A stretch of DNA of 29,462 nt from positions 1-29,462 of the forward strand of contig JAAYEX010000163.1 in NCBI GenBank assembly GCA_012728535.1, read 5' to 3'. The stretch's first letter is position 1, and each line of letters opens with the position of its first letter. The notes beneath the pieces were generated by a model. That model saw only the letters and a program-made list of their open reading frames with translations. It was not told the origin of the DNA and ran no database searches. This DNA comes from Clostridiaceae bacterium. GTDB taxonomy: Bacteria; Bacillota; Clostridia; Saccharofermentanales; DTU023. This document shows positions 5,991 to 13,789 of this stretch, in pieces. The position numbers and the translations under genes are program-made.

Positions 5991-7178
5991 TTAAAGGTCA
6001 AATTCTTTCTTAGCTTCAGCAAAAGCCGCCAAAGCTGCATCCAATTCCTCTTTATTGTGGGCGGCTGAAATCTGGCATCGTATGCGCGCCAGTCCCTGAG
6101 GTACAACCGGGAATTTGAAGGCCACAACATAGATTCCTTTTTTCAACATGAAATCGGCAACATCCAGAGCTTTTTTAGCGTCATAGACCATAATCGGAAC
6201 GATCGGGTGAGTACCCGGGATAATCTGCAGGCCCAGCTCTTCTATCTCTTTGCGGAAATATAAGGTGTTGGCGTTGACCCGGTCGATCAGATAACTGTCA
6301 CGCAACAGCATATCAAGGACTTTCAGAGATGTAGCGACAATAGCAGGTGAAAGGGTGTTAGAGAAAAGATAAGGCCGGCTTTTCTGCCTGAGCCAGGCTA
6401 CTATTGCCTTATTTGCCAGGGTGAAACCACCCGAGGCGCCGCCCATGGCTTTGCCTAAAGTGCTTGTCATAATATCGATTCGTCCCATGACACCACAATG
6501 CTCCGGTGTCCCTTTACCTTTTTTCCCGACAAAACCTGAAGCATGGGAATCATCAACCATTACCAAAGCATCATATTCATCTGCCAGGTCACAAATCGAT
6601 TTGAGATCAGCAATAATGCCATCCATGGAGAAAACGCCGTCCGTAGCGATCAGCTTGATACGAGCTCCGCCTGCATCAGCATCTTTCAAGCACTGCTCCA
6701 AATGTGCCATATTGTTATTGTTATACCGATAACGCTTAGCCTTGGACAACCTGATACCATCAATTATACTGGCATGGTTGAGCTCATCCGAGATAATTGC
6801 ATCTTCCTCAGTCAGGAGAGTTTCAAAAAGTCCTCCGTTAGCATCAAAGCATGAAGAGTAGAGAATAGCATCTTCAAAACCGAAGAATTTTGCCAGCTCT
6901 GTTTCCAGCTCCTTATGTTGTGTTTGTGTACCACAGATAAAACGTACTGATGACAAGCCATAACCCCAGCGGTCATAACTGTCTTTGGCTGCTTCAATCA
7001 GCTCCGGGCTGTTCGCTAAGCCCAAGTAGTTGTTGGCACACATATTGATAACACCCTTGGTTTCAGTTGTATCAATTATGCTCCCCTGAGGCACAGTCAG
7101 AATACGCTCCTCACTGTACAAGCCGGATTCTTTCAGTTCATCTAAATTGTCCTGGATAATTTTCAGTCCCTTTTTCAT
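5991..7178 (-). CDS. kbl: 2-amino-3-ketobutyrate CoA ligase (glycine C-acetyltransferase)
   Basis: Cytoplasmic pyridoxal-phosphate enzyme that cleaves 2-amino-3-ketobutyrate with CoA to glycine and acetyl-CoA, the second step of threonine breakdown. At 395 residues it matches E. coli Kbl (398). The alpha-oxoamine synthase signature is present: VDDSHASGFVG at 208-218 (cofactor Asp and His) and TSTLGKAMGGASGG with the Schiff-base lysine at 243 (Lys244 in E. coli). I start at the ATG at 7178, preceded by AAAGGAA. A longer reading from 7205 would overlap tdh and has no binding site. It begins 13 bases after the tdh stop, so the two are one operon. The tdh partner separates it from the related serine palmitoyltransferase, BioF and HemA families. 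Confidence 0.95.
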   Translation of the reverse strand: MKKGLKIIQDNLDELKESGLYSEERILTVPQGSIIDTTETKGVINMCANNYLGLANSPELIEAAKDSYDRWGYGLSSVRFICGTQTQHKELETELAKFFGFEDAILYSSCFDANGGLFETLLTEEDAIISDELNHASIIDGIRLSKAKRYRYNNNNMAHLEQCLKDADAGGARIKLIATDGVFSMDGIIADLKSICDLADEYDALVMVDDSHASGFVGKKGKGTPEHCGVMGRIDIMTSTLGKAMGGASGGFTLANKAIVAWLRQKSRPYLFSNTLSPAIVATSLKVLDMLLRDSYLIDRVNANTLYFRKEIEELGLQIIPGTHPIVPIMVYDAKKALDVADFMLKKGIYVVAFKFPVVPQGLARIRCQISAAHNKEELDAALAAFAEAKKEFDL

Positions 7179-7191
7179 GCTAATTCCTTTC

Positions 7192-8244
7192 TTAATCTCT
7201 CGCACAGGTCCAATCCAGCAAAACCTTGCCGGATGTGCCGCTATTCATAGCAGCAAAACCTTTTTCAAAATCGCGGAAATCAAAACGGTGTGTAATAAGT
7301 GGTGACAAATCCAGACCGGCCTGCACCAAAGCCTGCATCTTATACCAGGTTTCGAACATATCACGCCCATAAACACCGCGCAGGGTCAAACTACCCATGA
7401 CTATTTTGTTCCAGTCAACTCCTGTGCCTGCTTTTTGGAAACCCAGCATAGAGATCTTTCCGCCTGTAATCATCATATTTATCATCTCGTTCAACGCTGA
7501 AGCAGAACCGGACATTTCCAAACCGATATCAAAACCTTCCGTCATTTTGAGCTCAGGCATCAAATCCCGCAGCTTTTCTTTTGTCGTATCGACAGTTCGA
7601 ATATCAGGAACAACACTATGTGCCAGTTCAAGACGTTCAGTCATGATGTCTGTCAAAACAACATTTCTGGCCCCACAAAAGCGAGCTACTGCAGCTGCCA
7701 TGATGCCGATCGGCCCCGCCCCTGTTATTAAAACATCCTCACCGACCAATGGAAACATGAGGGCTGTGTAAACAGCATTGCCAAAGGGGTCAAATAGCGC
7801 CACTATGTCTTCAGGAACACCGGGCAGGATCTTCACCACGTTTTGTTCGGGAATAACAATATATTCTGCGAAAGCGCCATCACGGTTCACACCGACGCCC
7901 TTCGTATTCGGACACAGCACACGACGTCCGGCACGGCAGTTGCGGCAGATGCCGCAGACTATGTGTCCTTCCCCGGAAACAAGGTCTCCTACTTCAATTG
8001 TTGAAACCATGGAACCGACTTCGACGACTCTACCCACATACTCATGGCCGATCACCAAGGGTGGTTTGATATTAAGCTCTGACCACTCATCCCAGTTGTA
8101 AATATGGAGATCCGTACCGCAAATCGCAGTTTTAATGACCTCAATTTTCACATCAATAGCCGTACATTCAGGTATAGGCACTCTGCTGAGCTCAAGTCCT
8201 GCCTTACGCTCCGACTTAACCAGAGCATACATTGATTCACTCAT
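7192..8244 (-). CDS. tdh: L-threonine 3-dehydrogenase
   Basis: Zinc- and NAD-dependent medium-chain dehydrogenase that oxidises L-threonine to 2-amino-3-ketobutyrate. Counting from the ATG at 8244 (350 residues): catalytic zinc region ICGTDLHIYNW at 41-51 with C42, and GHEYVG with H67 and E68; structural zinc cysteines C97, C100, C103, C111; NAD-binding GAGPIG at 175-180. GTDLHIYNWDEW is characteristic of Tdh. The start has GGAGG six bases or so upstream; ATGs exist at 8259 and 8232 but are less well placed. It is directly followed by kbl, giving the complete threonine-to-glycine pathway, and preceded by its own promoter. No regulator is adjacent. Confidence 0.95.
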   Translation of the reverse strand: MSESMYALVKSERKAGLELSRVPIPECTAIDVKIEVIKTAICGTDLHIYNWDEWSELNIKPPLVIGHEYVGRVVEVGSMVSTIEVGDLVSGEGHIVCGICRNCRAGRRVLCPNTKGVGVNRDGAFAEYIVIPEQNVVKILPGVPEDIVALFDPFGNAVYTALMFPLVGEDVLITGAGPIGIMAAAVARFCGARNVVLTDIMTERLELAHSVVPDIRTVDTTKEKLRDLMPELKMTEGFDIGLEMSGSASALNEMINMMITGGKISMLGFQKAGTGVDWNKIVMGSLTLRGVYGRDMFETWYKMQALVQAGLDLSPLITHRFDFRDFEKGFAAMNSGTSGKVLLDWTCARD

Positions 8245-8290
8245 TTCACTCCTCCTCAATACTTAAACAAGTTACTGCTTCTTAAAATAC

Positions 8291-8319
8291 ATTATATGAC
8301 TTCAATCATACATTTTAAA
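8291..8319 (-). promoter_or_regulatory. Candidate promoter of tdh-kbl
   Basis: On the minus strand TTTAAA (8314-8319) and a consensus TATAAT (8291-8296) are 17 bases apart, about 45 bases before the tdh start. Confidence 0.55.
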
Positions 8320-8362
8320 CATTATTTGGAATACAACGGCATTTAGTACAAGGCTAGGGCGA

Positions 8363-10783
8363 CTAGCATAGATGTACGGGGATCTGTCGTTCACGGCTGG
8401 TTTCCATCAGAATATTATTTGATGTAAAAAAGACCGACTGAGCTGATAGCTCCAACATACGTTCATCCAACAGATTCAGCAATTCACTGATTCGGGCGGG
8501 AGTATTAAGCAACGGTAAATCAAAGATAAACAATGGAGTAAGCTGATCACGCCCTTTGCAATCCAGCAAAGCCATACGGAATGCGAGGTATACAGTGTCA
8601 GAAGGAGAATTATTTATCAAGGAGATTTCTTTTTCTCGCGTTTTTACAGCTTTAAACCTATCAAGCTCTCCCCTCCTGATTCCTCGCTGCTCCTCAATCA
8701 TTTGGTCACTGCTTTCATGATCAACAGATTGCATACCCTGAAGACGTCTGCTGTACTTCAGGGTCAGCGAACGCAAGTGGTTCACAGGAACTTCCCTCCA
8801 TTCAGCATGAAGAAAGTCGAGCATTGTTATTGCCAGATCAAGCAGCTCAATATCTTCAATCTCCTGCCATAGATTTTGCTCCAGAAAATCCCGTCTTCGG
8901 CTAAGTCTCGGAACCTGATCCAGAAACTCCTCTTCCTGTTTTAAAGTCTCTTTCAGCTCTTTCAGCTGTTGTTTATGCCGGGAAATATCCTGTGACAATT
9001 CAACACGCTCAATCTCTATTCTCCTGGCCCTGCTTTTGTCATATTTTAAAGACTGAGAGCGCAGATTAACGTCCTTATTTCCGGTATCGTCACCTGCCAG
9101 CATTGCACCGTAAAGCTCTTCACATGCATGCTCATATTCACGCAACATATCTTCATCAGTTCTTCCTTTGCGTACATCCGCTATCTGACGTAAAAATTCT
9201 GAAACTGATTCATCGTATGAGCTCTCGGACTGCCTTTGATTGCGCAATGCATCCAAAACATAGTCTGCATCATTTACATTATCGATATCCGCGTATAAAG
9301 ATAATTGTGACAGAAAGTCATTGCCAGCCCGTCTCTGGCTCTCTTCCAGAGAACGCAGTGCAATCTGACCGCGGTTCAGATTAGCTGCCAAGCGGTCAGC
9401 CTCAGCTAAAGCTGAACGCCAAGTTTCAGTTTGCTCTGCCAATTGCTCTTCCAGCTGCCTGCCGGCCTCAGATCTGTCCGGATTGCGCAAACTATCTGCC
9501 AGACTCTCACTCAACTGAACTTCCTTCTTAGAAAGTGGCCGGGTAAAAAGAAATAGTGAGATAGCCATAACTATTCCTGCCATAGCAAAACATAGAATTG
9601 CTATTATCCGGTAACTGTTGAAAAGTAATAGAGCCAGTAGTGCCAGAGCCAAACCACCCAATAAGAGAAAATGTTTAGGTCCTATACCTTTTTCTACAGG
9701 ACGACCGGAAGCTAGCCCTTCCTTTGCACTACCAGTTCGTTCACCTTTATCAGGGATATATGCGTATTGTTCATTTTCAGCAACAGCCATTCTCTCCCGC
9801 AACTGTTTAACTTTGTACTCAGACAGAATACGTTTCTGTTCCCATTCATAACGGTCTTCTTGAGTTTGTTTGACCTCTTCTCGCTGGACTTCTATTTTCT
9901 TCTTTCTTTCCTGGTAATCTTGATACAAAGCGCTGAGCTGTGTTAGCTCATGTACAGTAATATCACGCCCCTGCCCCGTGATGCTCCTGGCATAGTGCGA
10001 AGCATTGCTCTCCAGATCCTCTAAATCCTTCCGTAGCTTCAAAAGGCTTTCATAATCATTCTTAATCGAAAGAAGCATTAAGGTTCGCTGTTCTTCACGT
10101 AAATCTTCATCTGTTTCCCTGAGATTTTGAAGACGGCGTTCCAAACTGTGTATCTTCTCTGTGTCGGTTATTGCCTTGGATGAGGTATTAGCTTTTAATG
10201 CAGGGTCCTGCAAGACAGATATCAATTCAGAGCGGGTTAGATATAGTTTGCCTTGAGCCGACTCTGCAAGCTTACTCCTGCTTAGCTCAAGACGTTCCTT
10301 TAATTGCAAAAAGTGATTACGATGGACAGCTGCATCGACGGAGTCATCCAGCAAAAGACTCCAGTCCAGACGCTGGGCCAGGATATTGGATTCCGCACCC
10401 ACAGCCCCGGGAAGTATTAACTCGCCCTTATCTTCGTCACTGATTACACCTCGCAGCAGCTTTTGTGAAATTTCATCAGCAAAAAGAAATGATAAAGTCG
10501 GCACCGCTGTAATAGCTGCTACTCTTTTTTCAAATAAATCGGAAATGGACAGATGTTCGTCCTCGTAAAATGCCTGAAAAAACTTTCTCTTCTCGAGATC
10601 AGGTATCGCTGTATTGCGAGCACACAGCGCGGACTGGATGGATATATTTGGAGCTGTACCCGCATTTATTGTATCAAAATAAAGGACAGTTGTTCCGCGT
10701 TTAAGCAGAAATCTCTTGCCTCCGTCGTCTGTCAATCCCGCTTTCTTAACGGGATCTGTGCAACGAATTTCTATTATCCTCAT
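8363..10783 (-). CDS. YhaN-like coiled-coil membrane protein with degenerate ATPase motifs
   Basis: An 806-residue protein with the layout of YhaN/SbcC-type ATPases: a globular N-terminus, a coiled coil at about 155-345, a membrane hairpin (helices about 371-389 and 392-413), a second coiled coil at about 418-490 and 580-650, and a C-terminal ATPase-like lobe. What is missing is catalysis. The place where YhaN has the P-loop (GPNEAGKST) reads LYFDTINAGTAPNIS (34-48), with no Gly-Lys-Ser/Thr. The signature region is INNSPSDTVYLAFRMAL (723-739) instead of an LSxGT-type motif. The Walker B region is LFIFDLPLLN (751-760), without the second acidic residue. The H-loop position reads FFTSNN (785-790), without His. 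Start at 10783 has GAGGTGG nine bases ahead. No YhaO-like nuclease partner is adjacent; its neighbours are tdh and a divergent ferritin gene. Homology to YhaN is inferred from pattern, not from an alignment search; the function is unknown. Confidence 0.75.
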   Translation of the reverse strand: MRIIEIRCTDPVKKAGLTDDGGKRFLLKRGTTVLYFDTINAGTAPNISIQSALCARNTAIPDLEKRKFFQAFYEDEHLSISDLFEKRVAAITAVPTLSFLFADEISQKLLRGVISDEDKGELILPGAVGAESNILAQRLDWSLLLDDSVDAAVHRNHFLQLKERLELSRSKLAESAQGKLYLTRSELISVLQDPALKANTSSKAITDTEKIHSLERRLQNLRETDEDLREEQRTLMLLSIKNDYESLLKLRKDLEDLESNASHYARSITGQGRDITVHELTQLSALYQDYQERKKKIEVQREEVKQTQEDRYEWEQKRILSEYKVKQLRERMAVAENEQYAYIPDKGERTGSAKEGLASGRPVEKGIGPKHFLLLGGLALALLALLLFNSYRIIAILCFAMAGIVMAISLFLFTRPLSKKEVQLSESLADSLRNPDRSEAGRQLEEQLAEQTETWRSALAEADRLAANLNRGQIALRSLEESQRRAGNDFLSQLSLYADIDNVNDADYVLDALRNQRQSESSYDESVSEFLRQIADVRKGRTDEDMLREYEHACEELYGAMLAGDDTGNKDVNLRSQSLKYDKSRARRIEIERVELSQDISRHKQQLKELKETLKQEEEFLDQVPRLSRRRDFLEQNLWQEIEDIELLDLAITMLDFLHAEWREVPVNHLRSLTLKYSRRLQGMQSVDHESSDQMIEEQRGIRRGELDRFKAVKTREKEISLINNSPSDTVYLAFRMALLDCKGRDQLTPLFIFDLPLLNTPARISELLNLLDERMLELSAQSVFFTSNNILMETSRERQIPVHLC

Positions 10784-10983
10784 GCGTCCGATCCACCTCT
10801 CAGCACTTTCATAATAACTCTAACACAAGTAGTAACTTTCTATGTCTTATGAGTCGTTTTTTCAAACTATGTGAGCACTTCATCGTGTAACTCAAGTAAC
10901 AGAGCTTATGCGCGAATTAAACTTAATATATAGTAAAAATCAAGATTATTATTAGCTTTACTTATTGGAAGGAGATTTATCAC

Positions 10984-11505
10984 ATGAAAATGACAAAAGA
11001 ACTTAATCAATTGTTTAATGAACAGATCAAACTCGAATATGATTCGGCCTTTATCTATCTCGCTATGAGTGAATGGCTAAATCAGAATAACTGGGTGGGC
11101 GCCGGCCATTGGATGGAAATTCAATACAGAGAAGAACTGGCCCATGCCGAAGGTTTTGTACGCTATCTGACTATGAGAGGCGAACCGGTGGAACTTCTGC
11201 AATTAGCAACAGCACCCAAGGAATGGGATTCTATTTTGGACTTGTTCCAGGCAGCCCTGAAGCATGAAGAGTTTATAAGTGAAAGCATAAACAAAATGGC
11301 TGATCAAGCTGAAAAAGATGGCGACCGAGCCTCACGTTTGTTCCTCCAGTGGTATATAAATGAGCAAGTTGAAGAAGAAGTAAACGCCAATGACAATGTT
11401 ATGGGTGTTGACCGCACACAAGGTCACATTGTCGGCCTTCTTGCCTTTGATGACTTAAAAGGTACCCGCAAGTGGACAGGAGAAGAAGTTCCCCTATTCT
11501 CCTAA
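10984..11505 (+). CDS. ftnA: Ferritin (non-haem iron storage)
   Basis: Cytoplasmic 24-mer iron-storage protein, 173 residues, which oxidises Fe2+ and stores the mineral. The ferroxidase residues of bacterial FtnA are recognisable: E18, E51 with H54 (EELAHAEGF), E95/E96, and the E127-x2-E130 region in NEQVEEEVNAND. The bacterial YLAMSEW helix A motif is present. It starts at the ATG at 10984 with GGAAGGAG nine bases before; the Met at residue 3 is further from that site. It is monocistronic, with a terminator at 11553. A weak PerR-like match at 10940-10954 lies upstream, so peroxide or iron control is possible but unproven. It fits functionally with the PerR-like operon about 5 kb to the left. 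Confidence 0.95.
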   Translation: MKMTKELNQLFNEQIKLEYDSAFIYLAMSEWLNQNNWVGAGHWMEIQYREELAHAEGFVRYLTMRGEPVELLQLATAPKEWDSILDLFQAALKHEEFISESINKMADQAEKDGDRASRLFLQWYINEQVEEEVNANDNVMGVDRTQGHIVGLLAFDDLKGTRKWTGEEVPLFS

Positions 11506-11552
11506 CATATACGTCTCCTCGAAGCACGGGATAACAGTAGCGATCCTGTGGG

Positions 11553-11587
11553 AATAACCCCGTCTGAGAAAGGCGGGGTTATTTTTT
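11553..11587 (+). terminator. Intrinsic terminator after ferritin
   Basis: Stem AATAACCCCG (11553-11562) with CGGGGTTATT (11574-11583) and an 11-base loop, running into six T residues. Confidence 0.88.
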
Positions 11588-11590
11588 GGC

Positions 11591-11619
11591 TTGACAAGGT
11601 AATTTGCCGCGGCTAAGAT
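11591..11619 (+). promoter_or_regulatory. Promoter of tRNA-Thr
   Basis: Consensus TTGACA (11591-11596) and TAAGAT (11614-11619) are 17 bases apart. GATAAT at 11617-11622 is an alternative -10 with 20-base spacing. Transcription would begin a few bases before the tRNA. Confidence 0.65.
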
Positions 11620-11629
11620 AATATGGCTT

Positions 11630-11704
11630 GCCGAAGTGGCTCAGTGGTAGAGCAATTCACTCGTAATGAATAGGTCGTGGGTTCGACTCCCACCTTCGGC
11701 TCCA
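11630..11704 (+). tRNA. tRNA-Thr (anticodon CGT)
   Basis: A 75-base cloverleaf with acceptor stem GCCGAAG/CTTCGGC, D-arm GGCTCAGTGGTAGAGC, anticodon stem ATTCA/TGAAT around loop CTCGTAA, T-arm GTGGGTTCGACTCCCAC, discriminator T and an encoded CCA. Anticodon CGT reads the Thr codon ACG. Confidence 0.96.
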
Positions 11705-11710
11705 TAATTC

Positions 11711-11736
11711 GTCCGTAAGATTTATCGGACATTTTT
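11711..11736 (+). terminator. Small terminator-like hairpin after tRNA-Thr
   Basis: GTCCG (11711-11715) pairs with CGGAC (11726-11730), followed by ATTTTTG. It is short and is backed up by the stronger terminator at 11741. Confidence 0.5.
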
Positions 11737-11740
11737 GTAA

Positions 11741-11782
11741 AAAACAGCACTCCACAATAAGCTATGGAGTGCTGTTTTTTTT
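11741..11782. terminator. Bidirectional terminator between tRNA-Thr and tkt
   Basis: A perfect 14-bp stem, AAAACAGCACTCCA (11741-11754) with TGGAGTGCTGTTTT (11765-11778), and a 10-base loop. An eight-T run follows on the plus strand and an A run (T run on the minus strand) precedes it, so it can stop both tRNA-Thr and the convergent secA-tkt transcript. Confidence 0.9.
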
Positions 11783-11801
11783 ACGGTATTTTTCTTCAGT
11801 T

Positions 11802-13787
11802 CTAATTCTTTTCAATCAGATCCAAACAACGCTGTGCTACATTCTCAGCTGTGAAGCCAAATTTCTCAAAGAGGATATTAGCCGGAGCAGATGCTCCAAA
11901 GTGGTTCAAACCGACGACATCACCGTCCAAACCGACATACCTGTACCAAGGCATATCAGCTGCAGCTTCCACTGCAAGACGCTTGCGCATTGTCTCAGGC
12001 AATACCCGCTCCTTATAAGCTGCATCCTGCTCTTCAAAAAGTTCAAAGGACATCATTGATACAACTCTAACCGGATGACCTTCCGTTTCCAATAGATCAG
12101 CTGCAGCCAGGGCGAGTTCAAGTTCTGATCCCGATGCCATAATGATCGCCTCATAATCCTTAGCATCACGTACAACATAAGCGCCACGCAGTGCCCGTTT
12201 TGCATTCGTTTCAGCAGATGGCACAGTCTGGCGAGTCAGGATTAGTGCGCTGGGCTTATTGCTTTCAACAGCATACTTCCAAGCAGCAGCTGTTTCCAGA
12301 CGGCCGGCAGGTCGTAAAACGGTAAGACCGGGGGTAGAACGCAATATGGTCAGATGTTCGACCGGCTGATGGGTGGGTCCGTCTTCGCCCAACCCGATGC
12401 TGTCGTGAGTGAAAATAAAAACTTGTGGCACTCCCATTAAAGCACTTAGGCGAATTGCTCCTCTCATATAGTCAGAGAAAATAAGGAAGGTTGCGCTGTA
12501 TGGGAGTACTCCTCCATGCAAAGCCATTCCATTACAGATAGCAGCCATAGCAAACTCACGCACACCAAAATGAATATTCGCGCATTCGGGGCTAGCTGAG
12601 CTATATGAACCCTGGTTATCAATCATCGTCATATTAGAAGGCGCCAGGTCTGCACTGCCGCCAAAGAAGGGTATACCTTTTTCATACAGAGCGTTGAGAA
12701 TCAACCCTGAAGCTGAGCGGGTAGCAATATCTTTACTTACAGCATCAGAGAGCTCATCAACATCAATCTCCGGATAGCTCCGCTCGACGCGCATAGCCAA
12801 TTCCTTTGCCTGTCCGGGGTTAGCCAGCTGCCAGGCCTTGTAAACATCCAGCCATTCTTCTTCCGCTTGGCCCAAAAGCAATTCTTTCTCCCTGAACCAT
12901 TCAGTCAGATCTTCAGCTACTGTGAAAGGATCGGAAGAATCCCAGTTGAGGAATTCATAAGTTTCACTTGCTCCCTCAGATCCCAGTGGGGCGCCATGCA
13001 CCGCGGCTGTATCAGCTTTAGGAGAACCGTAGCCTATAATTGTTTTAACTTTGATCAGTGAAGGGCGGTCATCACGGGCTTTAGCTTCATCCAGAGCGCG
13101 GCTGATGGCACTGCAATCATTACCGTCAGTCACTTCCAGTACATGCCAGCCGTAAGCTTCAAAACGTTTGCCGACATCTTCCGTAAAGGCCAAATCTGTT
13201 GAACCTTCTATCGTAATGCTGTTATCGTCATAAAGTACGATCAGTTTTCCCAGCTTCAACGTTCCCGCCAGAGAAGCCGCTTCAGCGGAAACACCTTCCA
13301 TTAAATCTCCGTCACTGGCAATGACGTACGTATGGTGATCGATAAGCTTATGTTCCTCAGTATTAAAACGTGCGGCCAAGTGGTTTTCAGCCATCGCCAT
13401 TCCTACGGCCATAGTGATACCCTGACCCAACGGTCCGGTAGTTGCTTCAACACCAACAGTGTGGCCATACTCCGGATGTCCGGGAGTCTTGCTGTCCCAC
13501 TGACGGAATTCTTCCAGATCTTCCTTTTTTAATCCATATCCAAAGAGGTGGAGCAAAGAATATATGAGCATTGACCCGTGACCTGCAGATAAAATGAAGC
13601 GATCCCGATTGAACCAATCCGGATTTGCAGGATTATGTTTCATGTGGTTTAACCAACGCTCCACTGCCATCGGTGCAACACCCAAAGGTAATCCCGGATG
13701 TCCTGATTTCGCTTTTTCCACACCCGCTACTGACAAAGCCCTGACAGCTGCAATAGCTTTTTCCTGCATTTTTTGTTCGTTAAACAT
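11802..13787 (-). CDS. tkt: Transketolase
   Basis: Thiamine-diphosphate enzyme of the non-oxidative pentose phosphate pathway that moves two-carbon ketol units between sugar phosphates in the cytoplasm. The full-length 661-residue protein has all three domains: KSGHPGLPLG with the catalytic His at 30; SAGHGSMLIYSLLHL at 67-81; the cofactor motif SDGDLMEGVSAEAASLAG near 158-175, ending in the usual Asn-containing YDDNSI segment; and FGVREFAMAAI holding the catalytic Glu of the pyrimidine domain. The start has AGGAGG whose last bases overlap the secA stop codon, only two bases separating the genes. That points to one transcript, an unusual pairing functionally. Complete and with no missing key residue. 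The bidirectional terminator at 11741 ends it. Confidence 0.97.
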   Translation of the reverse strand: MFNEQKMQEKAIAAVRALSVAGVEKAKSGHPGLPLGVAPMAVERWLNHMKHNPANPDWFNRDRFILSAGHGSMLIYSLLHLFGYGLKKEDLEEFRQWDSKTPGHPEYGHTVGVEATTGPLGQGITMAVGMAMAENHLAARFNTEEHKLIDHHTYVIASDGDLMEGVSAEAASLAGTLKLGKLIVLYDDNSITIEGSTDLAFTEDVGKRFEAYGWHVLEVTDGNDCSAISRALDEAKARDDRPSLIKVKTIIGYGSPKADTAAVHGAPLGSEGASETYEFLNWDSSDPFTVAEDLTEWFREKELLLGQAEEEWLDVYKAWQLANPGQAKELAMRVERSYPEIDVDELSDAVSKDIATRSASGLILNALYEKGIPFFGGSADLAPSNMTMIDNQGSYSSASPECANIHFGVREFAMAAICNGMALHGGVLPYSATFLIFSDYMRGAIRLSALMGVPQVFIFTHDSIGLGEDGPTHQPVEHLTILRSTPGLTVLRPAGRLETAAAWKYAVESNKPSALILTRQTVPSAETNAKRALRGAYVVRDAKDYEAIIMASGSELELALAAADLLETEGHPVRVVSMMSFELFEEQDAAYKERVLPETMRKRLAVEAAADMPWYRYVGLDGDVVGLNHFGASAPANILFEKFGFTAENVAQRCLDLIEKN

Positions 13788-13789
13788 TC

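Noticed and set aside
6543..6854. Two overlapping 103-codon plus-strand frames within kbl
   Set aside because: They oppose the cofactor-binding core of Kbl and lack ribosome binding sites.
8352..8367. GCTAG/CTAGC hairpin at the stop codon of the YhaN-like gene as a terminator
   Set aside because: Only 5 bp with no T run after it on the minus strand; read-through into tdh cannot be excluded but no terminator can be claimed.
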